DNA of 64,000 bases from Istiophorus platypterus (GCA_016859345.1 CM029115.1:11264001-11328000), one strand, 5' to 3'. Numbered from the stretch's first letter, positions 38,201 to 51,400 are shown. Notes: a model not told the origin generated them from the sequence alone. Translations and numbers: made by a program.

Positions 38201-39169
38201 CATGTTGATCACTGGTATCCTCTTTTGGTATATCTGGAGTTAAACAATCCTGAAATCTAAGTTTTTTTTATGCATCAGACATAAAGAAAAAAAATGGAGA
38301 TGACGATTTGTGGTAGTTAAACTACTGTGTCCTATGTTGGAATTCACTCTTCGATTTTTTTACTCTGACTGTGACCCTGGGAATTGGTCACTATGTGGGC
38401 TTGCATTCAGAGTAACTAGAACTACTGACGGTCTGAATCTGGCCATATGAGGACAGCAGTGATGAATAAATAAATGATTTAAAGAGGAATATTTCTATGC
38501 TTTGCTTTCTTTTTAGGATACATTGCAGTCTCCAAATGGTATCTTTCAAATAACATCCAACAAACATTACATTAAATATATTATATGTGAAAAAATCATT
38601 GATTTTTCTTTTTCACACAACATCACCTCTGAAACAACTTCATTAAGCTGTGTGCTCATTATGCAACCCGTGGTACTTTTTTATAATGCCAGTGCTGAGT
38701 CTGTGTGTGATGGTATGAATTGATAGTTTACATACCCAATGCCAAGGGCACCACCAAGGGCTCATGCATCAGAGATGAAAAGAAGTAGAAGTGGAGCTGG
38801 GAGGAAGAGAGAGAGAGCTTTTTTTCCTCATCCCTGCGACCAGCTAATTAGTCCGCTACACCACCAAGCCTCAGCTGCAGGGACAGGGTTCAGCAGTTCA
38901 CCTATCTACCACTGAGATACAACGATGGTAAACCTGGATTACCCGCTTTACTGGCTACCAAACCCCAGTATTACAAGTACATGTCTTGTTCAGCAACCTG
39001 GAAATCAAATCAGTCCAAAGGGCTGGTCAGGTAAATTTACATGAAATCTGTTGTTCCGAGAAGACACATAGATGTTTTCTCCATAACCTCAGTGTATCAT
39101 GGAGAAAAAAAAAAGTTCGAAGGAAGCTAAAGAGCCGGCGTGCTCAGCAGTAGGGACACTTTTGGAATG

Positions 39170-39330
39170 GAAGACAACCAACATTTGTTAATGCAATCCG
39201 ATTTATGATTACTGTAATTTAAAATGAGGTGTCATAAAAGCGTTGTTCTAGATGTGTCAGCTACGCCTGTAAATGATCAAAGGCTAATGATTATATGGTC
39301 TGTCAATCAGTTTTTGTTGTGCCAAGCTGA
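39170..39330. promoter_or_regulatory. candidate regulatory block with TCF/LEF and homeodomain motifs
   Basis: A dense cluster contains CCGATTTATGATTAC, ATCAAAGG (TCF/LEF type, 39276-39283) and, two bases on, the palindromic homeodomain dimer TAATGATTA (39285-39293), in non-repetitive sequence. This arrangement resembles vertebrate developmental enhancers, but conservation was not tested. Confidence 0.35.
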
Positions 39331-39784
39331 AGCATCAGAGATTAGCACTCATCTTGATATTTGATATTTTAAGAATAAGAGGGGCTACCGTCCATTAGCC
39401 ATTAATTTAGATTGGTCATTGATCTTATTAATATATTTTCTTTGTATTCCCGTATGACATATTAAAAGTTTAGAAAAAGACATAATAAGCACTTTTTGTG
39501 TGTATACAATTAATTCCTTCTTAGTATTTTCTGTAAGTTCTTCTGCACCATGAACAAAAATGTAAATGCATCCCAACTTCATCTTCAATGTTGAGTTAAC
39601 AAGTAGGGAATTACAGCAGAATAGTGTGAGAATGGAAACATAGGTCTTTGTATTGGTAAAAGTAGCTTGGGGTAAAAGTGCACACATGCAATACGCATCT
39701 CACATCTTCATTTTAATGTTAAACAGTGGGCAGTGTACGCTGATGTGCAGAGAGGAGGCTATACTAGAGTTATTTTGTGTGCCT

Positions 39785-39985
39785 ACTTATTTATGTGTGT
39801 GTGTGTGTGTGTGTGTAAGTCATCAGATAAAAAAAATCATTAGTAGTCTGAAAATAAAATGTATCGCTAAATGCGGCATTACAGTACAAAGTACAAAAAA
39901 TACATAGAAAAACTGTCAGCTTTTGTGATTGAAAAAAAATTATATATATATATATATATATATTAGAGAGAGAGAGAGAGAGAGA
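39785..39985. repeat. TG, TA and GA microsatellites
   Basis: A (TG)n at about 39795-39817, a (TA)n at about 39942-39963 and an (AG)n at about 39966-39985 lie within 200 bases. Confidence 0.9.
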
Positions 39986-40079
39986 ATCAGGGAAAAAGGT
40001 ACAGCAAAGAAAATATGTCGTCTTCTTCTCAATGCTTACCTTCAACCAAATGTGTCTGTGCGTGTGTGTTTTTTCTTTG

Positions 40080-40400
40080 TGTAAAACTCTTCCCTCAACT
40101 CCTCTGGTTGTGTGCCAACTGTAGCCGTACTAGTTTTTCTGCTGCTGGCAGAGAGGAGTATAGCAGAGTAGACTTGTTGGGTCGAACTGGGCTAATGAAG
40201 TTGTCAGAGGCGTGTAGCATCGAGGCTCATGGGAGGGCCTGCCCGGCAGCCAATAGCAAGACTGCGTCTGTGATCAGCCAAGCATGATGGGAGACCACCC
40301 TGCGCAGCGACTGCTGAGGCCCGGCACAGCCCCCAGATCAAAGAGCTGGCCCTCTAATACACCAGCAATTAGAGAGATGCTGCAGCCTAACGCTCCCACA
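40080..40400. promoter_or_regulatory. candidate conserved noncoding block
   Basis: About 320 bases of complex, CpG-containing sequence without simple repeats include CCAATAG, AGATCAAAGAG and CAATTAGAG motifs. No coding frame with splice signals is convincing. Called by composition only. Confidence 0.3.
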
Positions 40401-43298
40401 GAGGCAGAAATTTGTGTGCACACACTCTTACGCAAAGTAACACCTGGATACATGCAAACATAAACAAATACACTTATAGGAAGAAAACACAAGCGTGTAC
40501 ATTTATACTTTTAAAAAAAAACAGTGCAGTTGCATACTTGCTCACTTAGAATAACTGTAAAATACAGCATGCACAGATGGACGGAGGGGAAAAATATGAC
40601 AGAAAAAGCACCTCAGTTTTGTGTAGTTATCTTTAGCCTTTAAGTCAACTCTTCAGCCCCTTTTGCGCTTTCTACCAGAAGATGTTTCCCTCTTTTAAGT
40701 CCATGCCCCTCCTCTCATCCTCCATATCCTTTCTTTCTCTTTGTCGCCCTTATTTAGTTAAGACATCTCATTAATAACCACTTCTCTCGCCTGCCTCCTG
40801 TTAGCCTCCAGTGTTAGCTTGCTGCTCGTTTTCTAACCCTGCTGCCTCTCTGTCTTTTCTCCCTTTCCTCTCCTTTGCTCTCTCCTCTGCTCTCTGCTCT
40901 GCCCAGGGTTCTTGTTTGAAATTCAAGAGTGGTGCAGTGAGACTGCAATAACCTACATACAGATCTCACTCTCTCTCTCCCTCTCATTTTCGTTTTTTTT
41001 CTCTCTCAATTTTTCTATCACACCCCTTCGACCCTGCCAGGCTCCAGTGTATTTTTGAAATAAATACTATTAAAGGTGTAATTAATGTACATTAAGTATA
41101 TAAGAAAACTTTTTGCAACATTTTTCTATGCAACTCTGTCAGTCTGCCACACTTCTTAATTCTTTGTTCTTTTATTTTTCTCACCACCACAGGAAGAAAT
41201 TAGGGGTGTTCTTGATGTCAAATTGCTCTTGGTTTATTATTGGTTAATTTCAAATGCTAATAAATTCTACTTCCAACATGCCTTGTTCCTCATTCAGTGT
41301 GTGTGACGCTGGAGGCGCAACTCCTGTATGCCTCGCTGACTTCTTGGTGAACTCCTCTCCTGCAGATTAAAATAAAGACAAGGAGAGGAGGAGGCCAGAT
41401 GAGAGGAAGAAAGTTCTGTTTTTTTTGTGTGTGCATCTATGTGTACGCATCTCTGTGTGCACTAACAGTGTAGAGGTGTTAGTGTATTTATTAAAGGAAT
41501 GAGTCTGTTATTAAGTGCACAAATGTGCCTGTGTTTATTCATTTTTGTGCATAAATGTGCGTTGTATGTGTGAAGTTCCTTGTGCTTTTACTTGTGTATG
41601 GAAGTGGCATATGTCGGCAGTGGGTGGCAGTGCAGGAAAAGCAAGCGGGCTTGCTGGTGGGGAACCTGAGTCAGAGCATTCAGGAAAAAAAATCCTGTCC
41701 TCCTGCTGTGCATGGAAAACGCTGATGTTCATTATACCCTTTCTTAAAGAACTATAGTTGCCCTTTAATGACAGTAGGGACATTCTCTTTTTGGTTCTCT
41801 CTGGTAGACTCACCTCTTGCTGATGAGAGGATTGTAAGCCAATTTACACAACTTGCAGATATTTGATAATTATTCTTAAATTTTTATCCTAGGGGCCAGT
41901 GCTGGGTGCTTTTCAGGTGTGTACTTTGTAGGAATAGAGTGAGTCACACACAGTGGAGAGTTATGGAATCTGCACTGATTTAGTTGTTTTTAAATATTTG
42001 ATAACTGTCAGAGAGGCAATATAATGTAATATAACGTAAACTCCCTTGCCTTCCCATTCGACCCTGGCATATGTGTGTAGGTGTGCATGCATATATGCAC
42101 TATCCTGATTAATCCTGATTAATGTAAAGTAAAAGCCCTTCAGTATTACTTGGGGCAAGAGATGCCTTTTTCCCTTGCTCATATTTGTCTGTTTAATTTC
42201 CAGGAATTAATAACACGTACTGTTACAGATGTGGCAAATTTGAATATGCATGCTTAACTTTGCAATATGATCTTCAAAGTTATCCAAATTGGATGGTTAA
42301 AGGTTCAAAGCTTAGGGCAGGGTGCTGTTTTGTAGCTGGGGAGACGCAGCAAAATGAGAGCGATAGGCAAATGATTACTTGGCAGGGATCTACACATAGG
42401 GTCAGAACATGGGTTTATATTCTGCGGCACTAACTCTCTAAGGGAGTTTTGTGTGTGTGTAAAAGAAAAAAGAGAGACAGGGCGGGAGGGAGAAGGGCAG
42501 ATGTTATATTGATGGCACGCCACGCTTCTCTTCTCTGTCCTGAATAATCATGATCCTGAGCTGATGGGATGCTGCTTCAAAAAGATGAGAGTATGTGTGA
42601 ACTGTGGTTGAACTGGAACCTGCATATGAACCAAGGCTGGTGGTAGCCCAGCCCAGCAGCTATCCCTGTTCCCCAGCCAGGGAATTCCTAAATGGAATTG
42701 ATGCTGATGTTGACGAGAGGGGGAGGTTGGGGAGAAATTAAGAACACTTTTATATCTTCTTAGATGCATGCAATTTATGGAAATTTTGTTTTGATGTTAG
42801 TTGCATGAAATTTATCATTAGCTATTGTTTGCGTTTAGCACTTTTTAAATGTTTTAATGTGTGATGCGGGAAAAGGGCCAGAATACGGAAGTTAGGGAGA
42901 GAGACATTCGATACGGCTGGGCTGGCAGGTGAGCAGACATTTGCTCCAGGCTGCTGTGCTACCTTTTGATACACCAGGCTTTGTGGAACAGACATGATTT
43001 TCCTTTTTTCCCCTCTCTCTATCTCTCTTTCCTTCTCTCTCTAAAACTGTAACTGTCTACATGTAATCTCTTTGGGGCTTTTATCATTTCCCTGCCTCAG
43101 ATCTTGCCTTTCTTATGGTTGTGTTTTTCTGAATATAATGAATCTTAAGCGACACACCCCAGGACAGATGTGTGAAGAGCAAGGGCTGCTGTACCAGATC
43201 AGACAGATAGGTGGCAGTGTACTGTCAAACTAGATCAACAATTTTTCTCTTTCCTTAGCTTCCCCCTCCCCTCACTTAATTGAGCCCTTGTCAACATT

Positions 43299-43300
<2 letters not shown>

Positions 43301-43360
<60 letters not shown>
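43301..43360. repeat. (TATC)15 tetranucleotide microsatellite
   Basis: Fifteen perfect TATC/GATA units, a likely polymorphic marker. Confidence 0.97.
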
Positions 43361-43361
<1 letters not shown>

Positions 43362-46300
43362 GTCTTTAATTCTGTTTGTCACTCAAGATTCATATTATTC
43401 ATACAGAGATTTTCACATTTTCACATCATCATATGAAGTCATGGATTGAACTGAATGCCTACCTTTATGGTCATCTTCAGCTCCCACTATCACATTGTTT
43501 TTGTGATTTACCTGCTGTTGTATCCCTCCTCTCGATCTCAGGCTATCTCTCTATTTCCATGGAGTCTTTCCTTGTGTCCTCCTGGAGGTTCTACCAGCTT
43601 AAATGCTAAAATGCAGTACTGCTAGCACTCTTTAGCATAGATGGGGCTATTCATTCCTCTATGTCTGATATAGGGTCTATAAAAGAATGGATGGATAAGA
43701 AATTGTAGCACTGTATTACCAGCTGTGACTCAGTGCCATCAACTTAGAAATGATGTGAACAGATAAATGCAGACACATACAACTGGAACTGTTTGCCCAG
43801 ATCAAGGCCATGGCTCTGTGGGACTAGAGGGAGATCAGGCACAGAGCGCCTATGGAAATAGACGGCTTTGTCATCAAAACACCCACCACCCCTCCCTGGA
43901 GAAGCACCACCATGGTGGTATCCTCGACTTGCAGACTTTCTTGTCTTTTTCCATCCGCTTGTTCAGTAACCTGCATCTGACACGTACACACCCACACACC
44001 CACACACACACTGCTCTCCCTCCTTCCCCGTTTACCTTTTACTGTCCTTAAGCGTTTCCACTGAAAGAGTTAGTGATTTTCAGCAAAAGTTAAACTTGCC
44101 TGTACTCTCTTCACTTTCCCATCGCTTACTTTTAGTGAAAATGAACTTTTTAGATTAAAGATAAATATTTCTTTCATTCTGTTTCTTTATTGACTTTGTG
44201 ACATTTTACTAACATTTTTACAACATAAAAGACATTTTACTACTTGGTAGTTAGTTGATGCTGAAGGTTATAGATTTAATTCTAAAACGGTAACATTAAA
44301 TTTGAACATTGTTCAAATATAGTTCTCTGATTATACAGGTCCTATCTATTTCTTTTTTTGCTAACCATCCATATCGCCCTCCTTTTTTCTTGTGCTATGC
44401 AGCATACTGTGGCGAGAATTCAAAGAATCCCTACATTGTTAGTCTGCAGCAAAAGAGGAGGATTGCTAGCCAACTGTTTTCTGCGTCACTGAAAATTATC
44501 AAGGATTCAGTACTACTTAGTACTAACTTCACTAACACACTATTTTTTCTGCCGTACTGAATTTTTTTGGTATGCTTTTTGATATTCCACCAAAACACTC
44601 CAAAGATATCTTATATCTGGTTATTAGGTGATTGTATGTTTTGCAGTATAGAAGTGGATTTTTTTCTTCACTATTATTTTCCAGTGTACAGCATTACACA
44701 GTAAAGCAAAAAATCTGTTATGTTGGCTGAAAGAGCAACAAAAAAAAAGCTAATCATTTTCATTCTTTTTTCTTGTTTATTCTTCTTCATAGAATATTTG
44801 TTTCTATTCTCTTTTCTCACATTCTCTAAATGTGGTGGATTCTATGGTTATTTTCATTCCCGATCCGCCCTGTCTTTATTTCTTCCTTATTTTCATTCAA
44901 GCTTGAGAGCAAAGCAGTTGTGTGAAATGTTTAAGCCTCAGTGTGTGGTAGATGAAATGACACAAAGTAAAATTGTTTGTTACTACCATTACTAGGCACC
45001 TGGAGGCTGTCCTTTCTGTCTTTCAGTCTCTTTCCTTTCTCGCTCTGGTAATGATTGCAAACCCACTGTAGCCATGCATCATAGGGAGATTATAAGTAAT
45101 TGTAATTGTGTAGGTTTTTTGAAGGGGGGTGGAGCACAGGTGAATGGAGTGTCCCTCCCCCCATCAAGTGGCTTTGCCTCACTGCCTGCCGCCCCACTGA
45201 GCTAGGGTTTGATTCTGGCAGTGATGGCTCTGTCAGTGATCAACTCCTCCTTTTATATTCCTTCCTTCTCAGGAGTACCTATGTGGGTGAGTGGACGGGT
45301 CCTGTGCTAGCACACATGCTGGTAATTGTAAGCACATATACATAAACACACACAGTGGCTTCCTACCTTCCACTGTGGCACCAAGCAGAGAGTAGAGAAC
45401 CTTGTAATATACATATTTGAACTCAACACAGCAGGGGGAGGTGTTGCAGATTGCTTATTCATTATTTGTAGTAATTTATTTATTGCACAAATCTATTTTT
45501 CTAATAAAAGGTAGAATTTCATCCAACCCCGAGTCCTATTTCGCCTCATTCCTCTCCTTGTCTTTTCCATCCACCTTTTCCTACCCCACACCTGAGAGGG
45601 CTGAGAGGCTGTCGTGCCCAAGTTGACCACATGTTTGCAGGGTCAGCCAGAGTAGCTGGGTGAAAGCCAGCCTGCTGAGAGCCAGGACTGGGGCAGGCCA
45701 GGGTTTGGTTTGACAAGCAACAAGACCTGGAGTGTGGGCAGACTGAGATGAAGGTGGGGATGGGACTGCAGAGCTTGTATCCTGCAGATTAGTGCTATGT
45801 ACCACCTACATACACAGGATGGGCTTTTCAACAGACCACACCACCCTGGCCATGACTCCGCTGAACTGGGGAAGTGTGTCTTACAACTGTGCAAGTGTGT
45901 GCGTGCATGCATGCGTGCGATTGAAGGTATGTGTGGGACGACGTCAAAAAGAGGCACGCATACTTTTTTCTGATGGGTAATGGCAGCATAAACTTTTCAC
46001 CCCACTTTTAATGTGATCTGACTAAAACAACATTCCACAGAAAACGCATGCGCCTTGCACCTGTGTGAATACGTGTATGTGTGTGCAGCTTTTGTGTGTT
46101 TCTGGGCTAATAGCAATAAGAGTGGTGGACTGTGGATCGCTGCTCGTTGAGACAAATGTCTCTTCACCTGTCAATTCAAGGTCAGTTTTACAAACCCATT
46201 TACTTGCCAGCAAATATGCTTTAGTGAATTATGTCTGAGTGAATGGGCTGTTTCAGACATCTCAATATATAGGATGTTTTTTAAATTCTTTTTCTTATGC

Positions 46301-46419
46301 CACCATTTTTCATTAACATGTGCTTTTCTGTTTTTGTAATTGCTTATGTATATTTTTCAGGAGAAGAGTAGTAGGTTGCTTCTTAGTTTTTATATACCAA
46401 CAAGTGCAGTCATATGAGC

Positions 46420-46427
46420 GATTTGTG

Positions 46428-46462
<35 letters not shown>

Positions 46463-46465
46463 GTT
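46420..46465. repeat. (GT)n microsatellite
   Basis: About 20 GT units with one TT interruption. Confidence 0.9.
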
Positions 46466-46589
46466 CTTTGAGTTTGTTGCTCTGCCTAATAGCTTTGGCA
46501 AGTGAATGAGACCTGATGTTTGGAGCTTATTTAATAGGCAGTGTGCGTGCATGTGTCTGTGCTTGTGTGTGCTCAGTCTTTAGCAGTGT

Positions 46590-46990
46590 GCCGTGTCTCA
46601 AGCCCCTTATTCTTGGATAATTGTGCTGCAAGTCCTCATCCTCCCCTTTAGCCTGAAAACCAAGCTCATTGCGGCCCCCAAAGAGCCCCCCCACAAGGTA
46701 GGAAAAAAAAATCCCAAGTTGTCCTTGTGCATAAAAGTAGATTCTACTCTCCAACACCTTTTCAAATTAATATTTGTGATGGCCGCCATTCTGCCAGCCC
46801 CAGTTTCTGTTCCCCGCCTTTGTTCCTGCGTTTGATGTAATGGAGGCAAGGACAAAGAGGAGAGCAGGCAGAGTGTGTGAAAATGGTAGTTAAGTGGGCT
46901 TAAGGGCTCCTTCAGTACCTTCTGAAAGGCCTGGACCCTGAATAGGACCCTCGCACTGCTAAGCTGTAGCGCAGTAAACAAGACAGGTCC
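46590..46990. promoter_or_regulatory. candidate conserved noncoding block
   Basis: A 400-base non-repetitive stretch of mixed composition follows a TG-rich area. It contains TTGGATAATTGTG and CAAATTAATATTTG motifs. Open frames across it on both strands lack splice support. Called by composition only. Confidence 0.25.
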
Positions 46991-47629
46991 AGCACAAAGG
47001 TGCGTCTCAAATGAGCACAGACACCCTCCTCCTCTTTTGCCTCACCCCAAGCTCCCACCCGACTCTGACATCTGGCCAATCCCAAGATCTTTCTGAATCC
47101 TCACTCATTTCCCTCCCCTTTTATTCCCTCTTAATTTTTTTTCTCTCCTTAATATCTTCTCTCTTGTTCTTCGGTGTTTCTCCATACTCTCCTGTGTGTG
47201 TGTGTTTGTTTTTTGTTGGGGTGGTCCCGGCTGGACAGCTTGCTCCTAGCCAGCCCCGTCCCCAGTGCTTGGGCGGTTTGGCTCTTTTGTTTAGTTAATT
47301 GCAATGAGTATAATGTACTGGTCTCTCGGAGGTCCACGAAAGACAATTAGACACTCCCAAGAATTTAATGAGACACCACCAGACCCAGTCCCCCATCCTC
47401 TGCTTTGAGAAACATCCTGCTCTCCGTTGGCACTGACTGTGATGTAGTGAGGAGGGGGTTGCAATACAGGTCGCCTGTTTGTGTCTGTTTGTGTGTTTAC
47501 CAGATTGTTGGTCTGACCATCAGAGAAATCACCATAGAGAAAAAAAACCCAATACAAGAAAACCACCTCGAAACAAAATAAAGTATGCTGCTTATGTTTT
47601 ACTTTTACATTGATACGGCACATTTCCAG

Positions 47630-47830
47630 GCCTGTTACACCATGGGAATCTCATCTGAAGAATTGCTCTTCCTGGACAGGACAGACTTCCCGGGAATGTC
47701 TGTGTAATTATTAAGAGCGATTATCCTGTTCACCCAGTGCAGGGACAGAGCACTTGACAGTGTCATCCCCGAATGGAAGAGGGATTGCTGGGGGGCCTGG
47801 GTGATAGACGAATCCCTGGGTGGCCTTTTA
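47630..47830. promoter_or_regulatory. candidate conserved noncoding block
   Basis: Complex sequence including TGTAATTATTAAGAGCGATT, a paired homeodomain-like core, plus GC-balanced flanks, immediately before a CT-rich repeat. No coding or transposon explanation is seen. Confidence 0.3.
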
Positions 47831-48239
47831 AGGACTTCTCCCCTTTCCTTTCTCTCTCTCTCTCTCTGTCTCTCTGTCTCTCTGTCTCTCTCCTGTCTCT
47901 ATTATTTCTCCAATGGTGTTCCCTTTCTCTGTTTCTTCCTTTTCTCTTTTTCTGTCATACATTCCATCGTCAACTCTTTTTAAGACCTCTCTCTGGATCA
48001 CACCATGATAAAGCCAGCCTTTAAAACAGAGGAAATATCCATAAGTGATTCATTATATCTCTCTTCACCTCACATGGAGATTAATTAATAATATCACTCT
48101 GCAACTGTCAAGTGCCTGTAATTCACAACCTTAAAAACTACACTTGTACCATGTCATGAAAGAAGGAGTTTTTTCTTATATTCCTTTTGTTTTCCCCTTG
48201 TCTCCTTCATTCTTTCTCTCGTTCTGTTATTCCTGTTTT

Positions 48240-48560
48240 TTTTTTTCACCCTGGCTAATCATGGTGTTACAACAAAAGACGGGGCTCCATTATTGCATCT
48301 GTGCGTCCCAGAAGAAAGGAAATGAGAACGGGACAGAGGGTGGCTGTGGCCTGACACCGCACTATTAATCTTCCAGTAAAGCCTTGTCAGGCAGAAACGG
48401 ACACAAATGGATCACTCCCATTAACTGGGGGAGTGTAGGTAAGGGCTTTAACAAGCGTTTACCAGAGTCCATTTTCTCACTAATGAAGAGGGGGAATACG
48501 CGACCTCCCAGCCAAACCTGCCAGACCGCACTTAAAGGTCTGGATGAAAGAGAAAAGGAG
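48240..48560. promoter_or_regulatory. candidate conserved noncoding block
   Basis: About 320 bases of balanced composition with CpGs include CACTATTAATCTTCC, CCCATTAACTGGGG and CACTAATGAAG. A 76-codon open frame (48384-48614) lies across it but shows no family resemblance or splice sites, so a regulatory element is the likelier reading. Confidence 0.3.
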
Positions 48561-49562
48561 GGAGGAAGAAGAGCTGGAGGAGGAGAGAAGAAGAGAATAT
48601 GTGAACATGGATGAAACAAAAAGCTCTGCTCTCAGTGCTGACATGTATCAGACACTGGGGGAAGTTAAGGTTTAGGCCACCTTATTGACCATTCTCTATC
48701 CTCAAGGCCTCTGCCATGTATTCTCGTCTCCAATAGTTGTGTGTGAACTTCGGTCTGGACTATCATGGAAACCCTCACCATAATGTAGGGGAAAGAAATT
48801 AGATATCTCCTGCCTCTCTGAAAAACTTGCATCCAGCTGTCAGCTGTCTCATTCCTGCAAGCTTGTCTATGTGCAAGCTAAGATGTGATCACTCATATAT
48901 GTCCAAAGTAGGTAAACGTGCACAGTTTGTCCTGTGTTCTTATTTTCCAATTTCTGTAATAGATATTCATACACAGGGGTGCACACTTGTCGCTTACTTT
49001 GACACCCCAATCTTTTGGGAGAAAGACAGAGGGCTGCTATGGTAGGTGTCATCTCATAAGGGGTTTGCATTTATGCGCTATGTTTTAAACATGTGTCTGT
49101 CATCCTCCCGAGCTGTCTCCCAAGCTGTCATGTCTGTGGCCAGAGTTCTGTCCACACAGCCCTGAAACCTGCTGGTGCTGTGGCACGGCTCTCTGGGATG
49201 TCTTAGAATCAAAACCGCACTCCCAGAGGGGTGTGTGTTTGTGTGGTTTTGTATACATGTGTATATGAACGTCGGGTGTGTGTCTGTATCTGTGATTTAG
49301 CAGGTAAGACTAGAATTTAAATGCATGATGTCCCTTGATGCAAGCTGGATGGGCGAATAATGGTTTTTGAGAAGCCACATGATAATAAGAGATGTGCTGG
49401 AAAGTTGTCAAGGATCAAGTTGTGGTGCCACAGTGTAATTCATCACCGCCCCTAGAGATGTCAAAGTGCGACTCAGTGCCACCAAAACAGCTTTCGCATA
49501 CTTACAGAATTCCAGTTCTACTAAATATGTCACAGTGACTCTCTCCAATGACTTTCCTTCTG

Positions 49563-49581
49563 CCCCCCCCCCCCCCCCCCC
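49563..49581. repeat. poly(C) tract
   Basis: Nineteen consecutive C, an unusual homopolymer for this intron and prone to length errors in assembly. Confidence 0.95.
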
Positions 49582-49984
49582 ATGACACCCATGTTTGAAA
49601 CCTTCTGGATAGGCTCGTGTGCATCAAATTGTTGATAAGGCAGCAATATCCCTAGATGTATGCATTTAACTGTTGCTTTTCTCTGCGTCAAGCGACCGTT
49701 AACAGTGACACAAGTTTCCCGAGCACTGCCAGATCAGTGGAACTAGCATCATTAAACCGATAGCAGCACACGCTGCCCTGGGTTATACCAGAGAGAGTGA
49801 GAAAGAGAGGGTCGGCCGAGCCAGTTTGTATGTTATCACTGGCTCTGTGTTCCACAGGCTCCCTGGGGAAACTATGAGACGAGAGGAAGACTTCACCTTC
49901 TTCCTCCCAGACACCCCCCCATTCTGTCTTTCCTAGCAATCCCGCTCCTCAGCAGCCCTCCCCTCCCGCCCCCCACGCCCCAAA

Positions 49985-50260
49985 CATTTTTAATTATATC
50001 TTCTCCCAAGTAGTGCGGCTCAGTAACCAAGGAGTTGACATTGATGCATGTGCTGATAAATCCGCAAACACTGGAAACAAGATTAACAAAGATTTTGAGG
50101 AAAGGGTGACAGCTAATTTTGCGCAATGGTTGGCGCCTCATTCAAGAGTGATGTTTTTGATAGAGCGAACCATGCCTGAGAATTCATGCTCTACGCAGGG
50201 GGGGGGCAAACATAGCAAAAGGAGTTCCGCGGCATTTGCACTTTTTAAATTGTTCTTTTT
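49985..50260. promoter_or_regulatory. candidate conserved noncoding block
   Basis: A complex AT/GC-balanced stretch contains TTTTTAATTATATC, TGACATTGATGCATG, GCTGATAAATCC and GACAGCTAATTTTGCGCAAT. The motif types (homeodomain, POU-like, GATA-like) and lack of simple repeats suggest an enhancer. An open frame crosses part of it without splice signals. Confidence 0.35.
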
Positions 50261-50631
50261 TTAATCTTCCTCTCTCCATCATTCCAGTTGTCTGTCTCAG
50301 TCCTTTCGTCGAGCCTACTGAGCAGTTTGTTACTGTTTTTTTTTTTTTATCTTGTTGATTTTGCACTCATCCCACCCAACTTAACATAACCTATTCATAC
50401 TCAATATAATGAGATACTGTAATTCATTTTTACTTGATTGTCAGCAAGTCTTGCCACGCATGACTCACTTCATATTACTAAGTTAACCAGGAAAACATAA
50501 GATAACTTCTACCTATCAGGATTTTTAAATGTTCTGTCTCTATTTTCACAAATAAGACAACTTGTTCGGTATTGGCTACAGAAATAACTTAGACCGTTCA
50601 TTGTGTTCAGATTCTTTGTCTGTGGGCATTA

Positions 50632-50634
<3 letters not shown>

Positions 50635-50696
<62 letters not shown>

Positions 50697-50733
50697 CTGT
50701 GTGTAACTGTGTGTAACTGTGTGTAACTGTGTA
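50635..50733. repeat. (GT)n followed by four 10-bp units
   Basis: Thirty GT units pass into four tandem copies of GTGTAACTGT (50691-50730). The decamer has probably been amplified from the edge of the GT tract. Confidence 0.95.
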
Positions 50734-51279
50734 TATGTGTGCCAATCTAATCTGTGTGATCTAATCAGCATTGTCTATTGTGGAGTCGGTGACATGCCAC
50801 TCCAGGCCTTTGGTCCTGTCTCTGAACTCACTCTCAACCTACTCAGACACCGATACACGGTCCTTTGAGAGAGATATCAGTCTGCCTCATCACCCCCACA
50901 TACACACACACACACTTGGAAAGAGAACAAGATAACAATCATACTTCCACAGCTGATTCTCTGTTTTCTCATTGAAGAAACCACACCATCCTATATCCTT
51001 CTTTTCTCTTGCTCCTTTCTGCAGCCAATTTTGGGTCTATACAGTAGAAACGTCTTGTATATTTCTTTTGTTCTTTTTTCAAGCCGCTTTCTTTTTTCCC
51101 TTCCTTTTTTCCCACCTCTTCATGTGTCTTCATCTGTAGCTGCTGCTGACAGGTTCTTTCACTTTTCTTTGTCAATTTCTCCTTCTCCCTCTCTCTCTGT
51201 CTCCCTAGCCCTCTTTTTCATCTGCTCCCCCCCATCTGCGTTCGCTTTTGTTTGCCTGGCCCCTCTCCCATCCCAACTT

Positions 51280-51400
51280 GATAATGAGGAATGCAGTGTG
51301 ACCCTGACCTCCATCGGCCCTGCAACCACCTCCGACCCCTCCAGGTGACCTCCAGTCCCTGTTTTGACAGCTTGATTAATTACCCAGTGTTATGATTTAT
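51280..51400. promoter_or_regulatory. candidate regulatory block with nuclear-receptor half-sites
   Basis: TGACCCTGACCT (51299-51310) is a direct repeat of the TGACCY half-site with no spacer, and another TGACCT lies at 51346-51351. Further on are TTTTGACAG (MEIS-like) and TTGATTAATTACC (homeodomain-like). The sequence is otherwise non-repetitive. Confidence 0.35.

Noticed and set aside
43301..43360. Regularly spaced repeats as a CRISPR-like array
   Set aside because: It is a perfect tetranucleotide microsatellite without spacers, in a eukaryotic intron.
48384..48614. 76-codon frame as a nested gene
   Set aside because: No domain, no splice sites, no poly(A) signal; the region is better explained as a candidate noncoding element.
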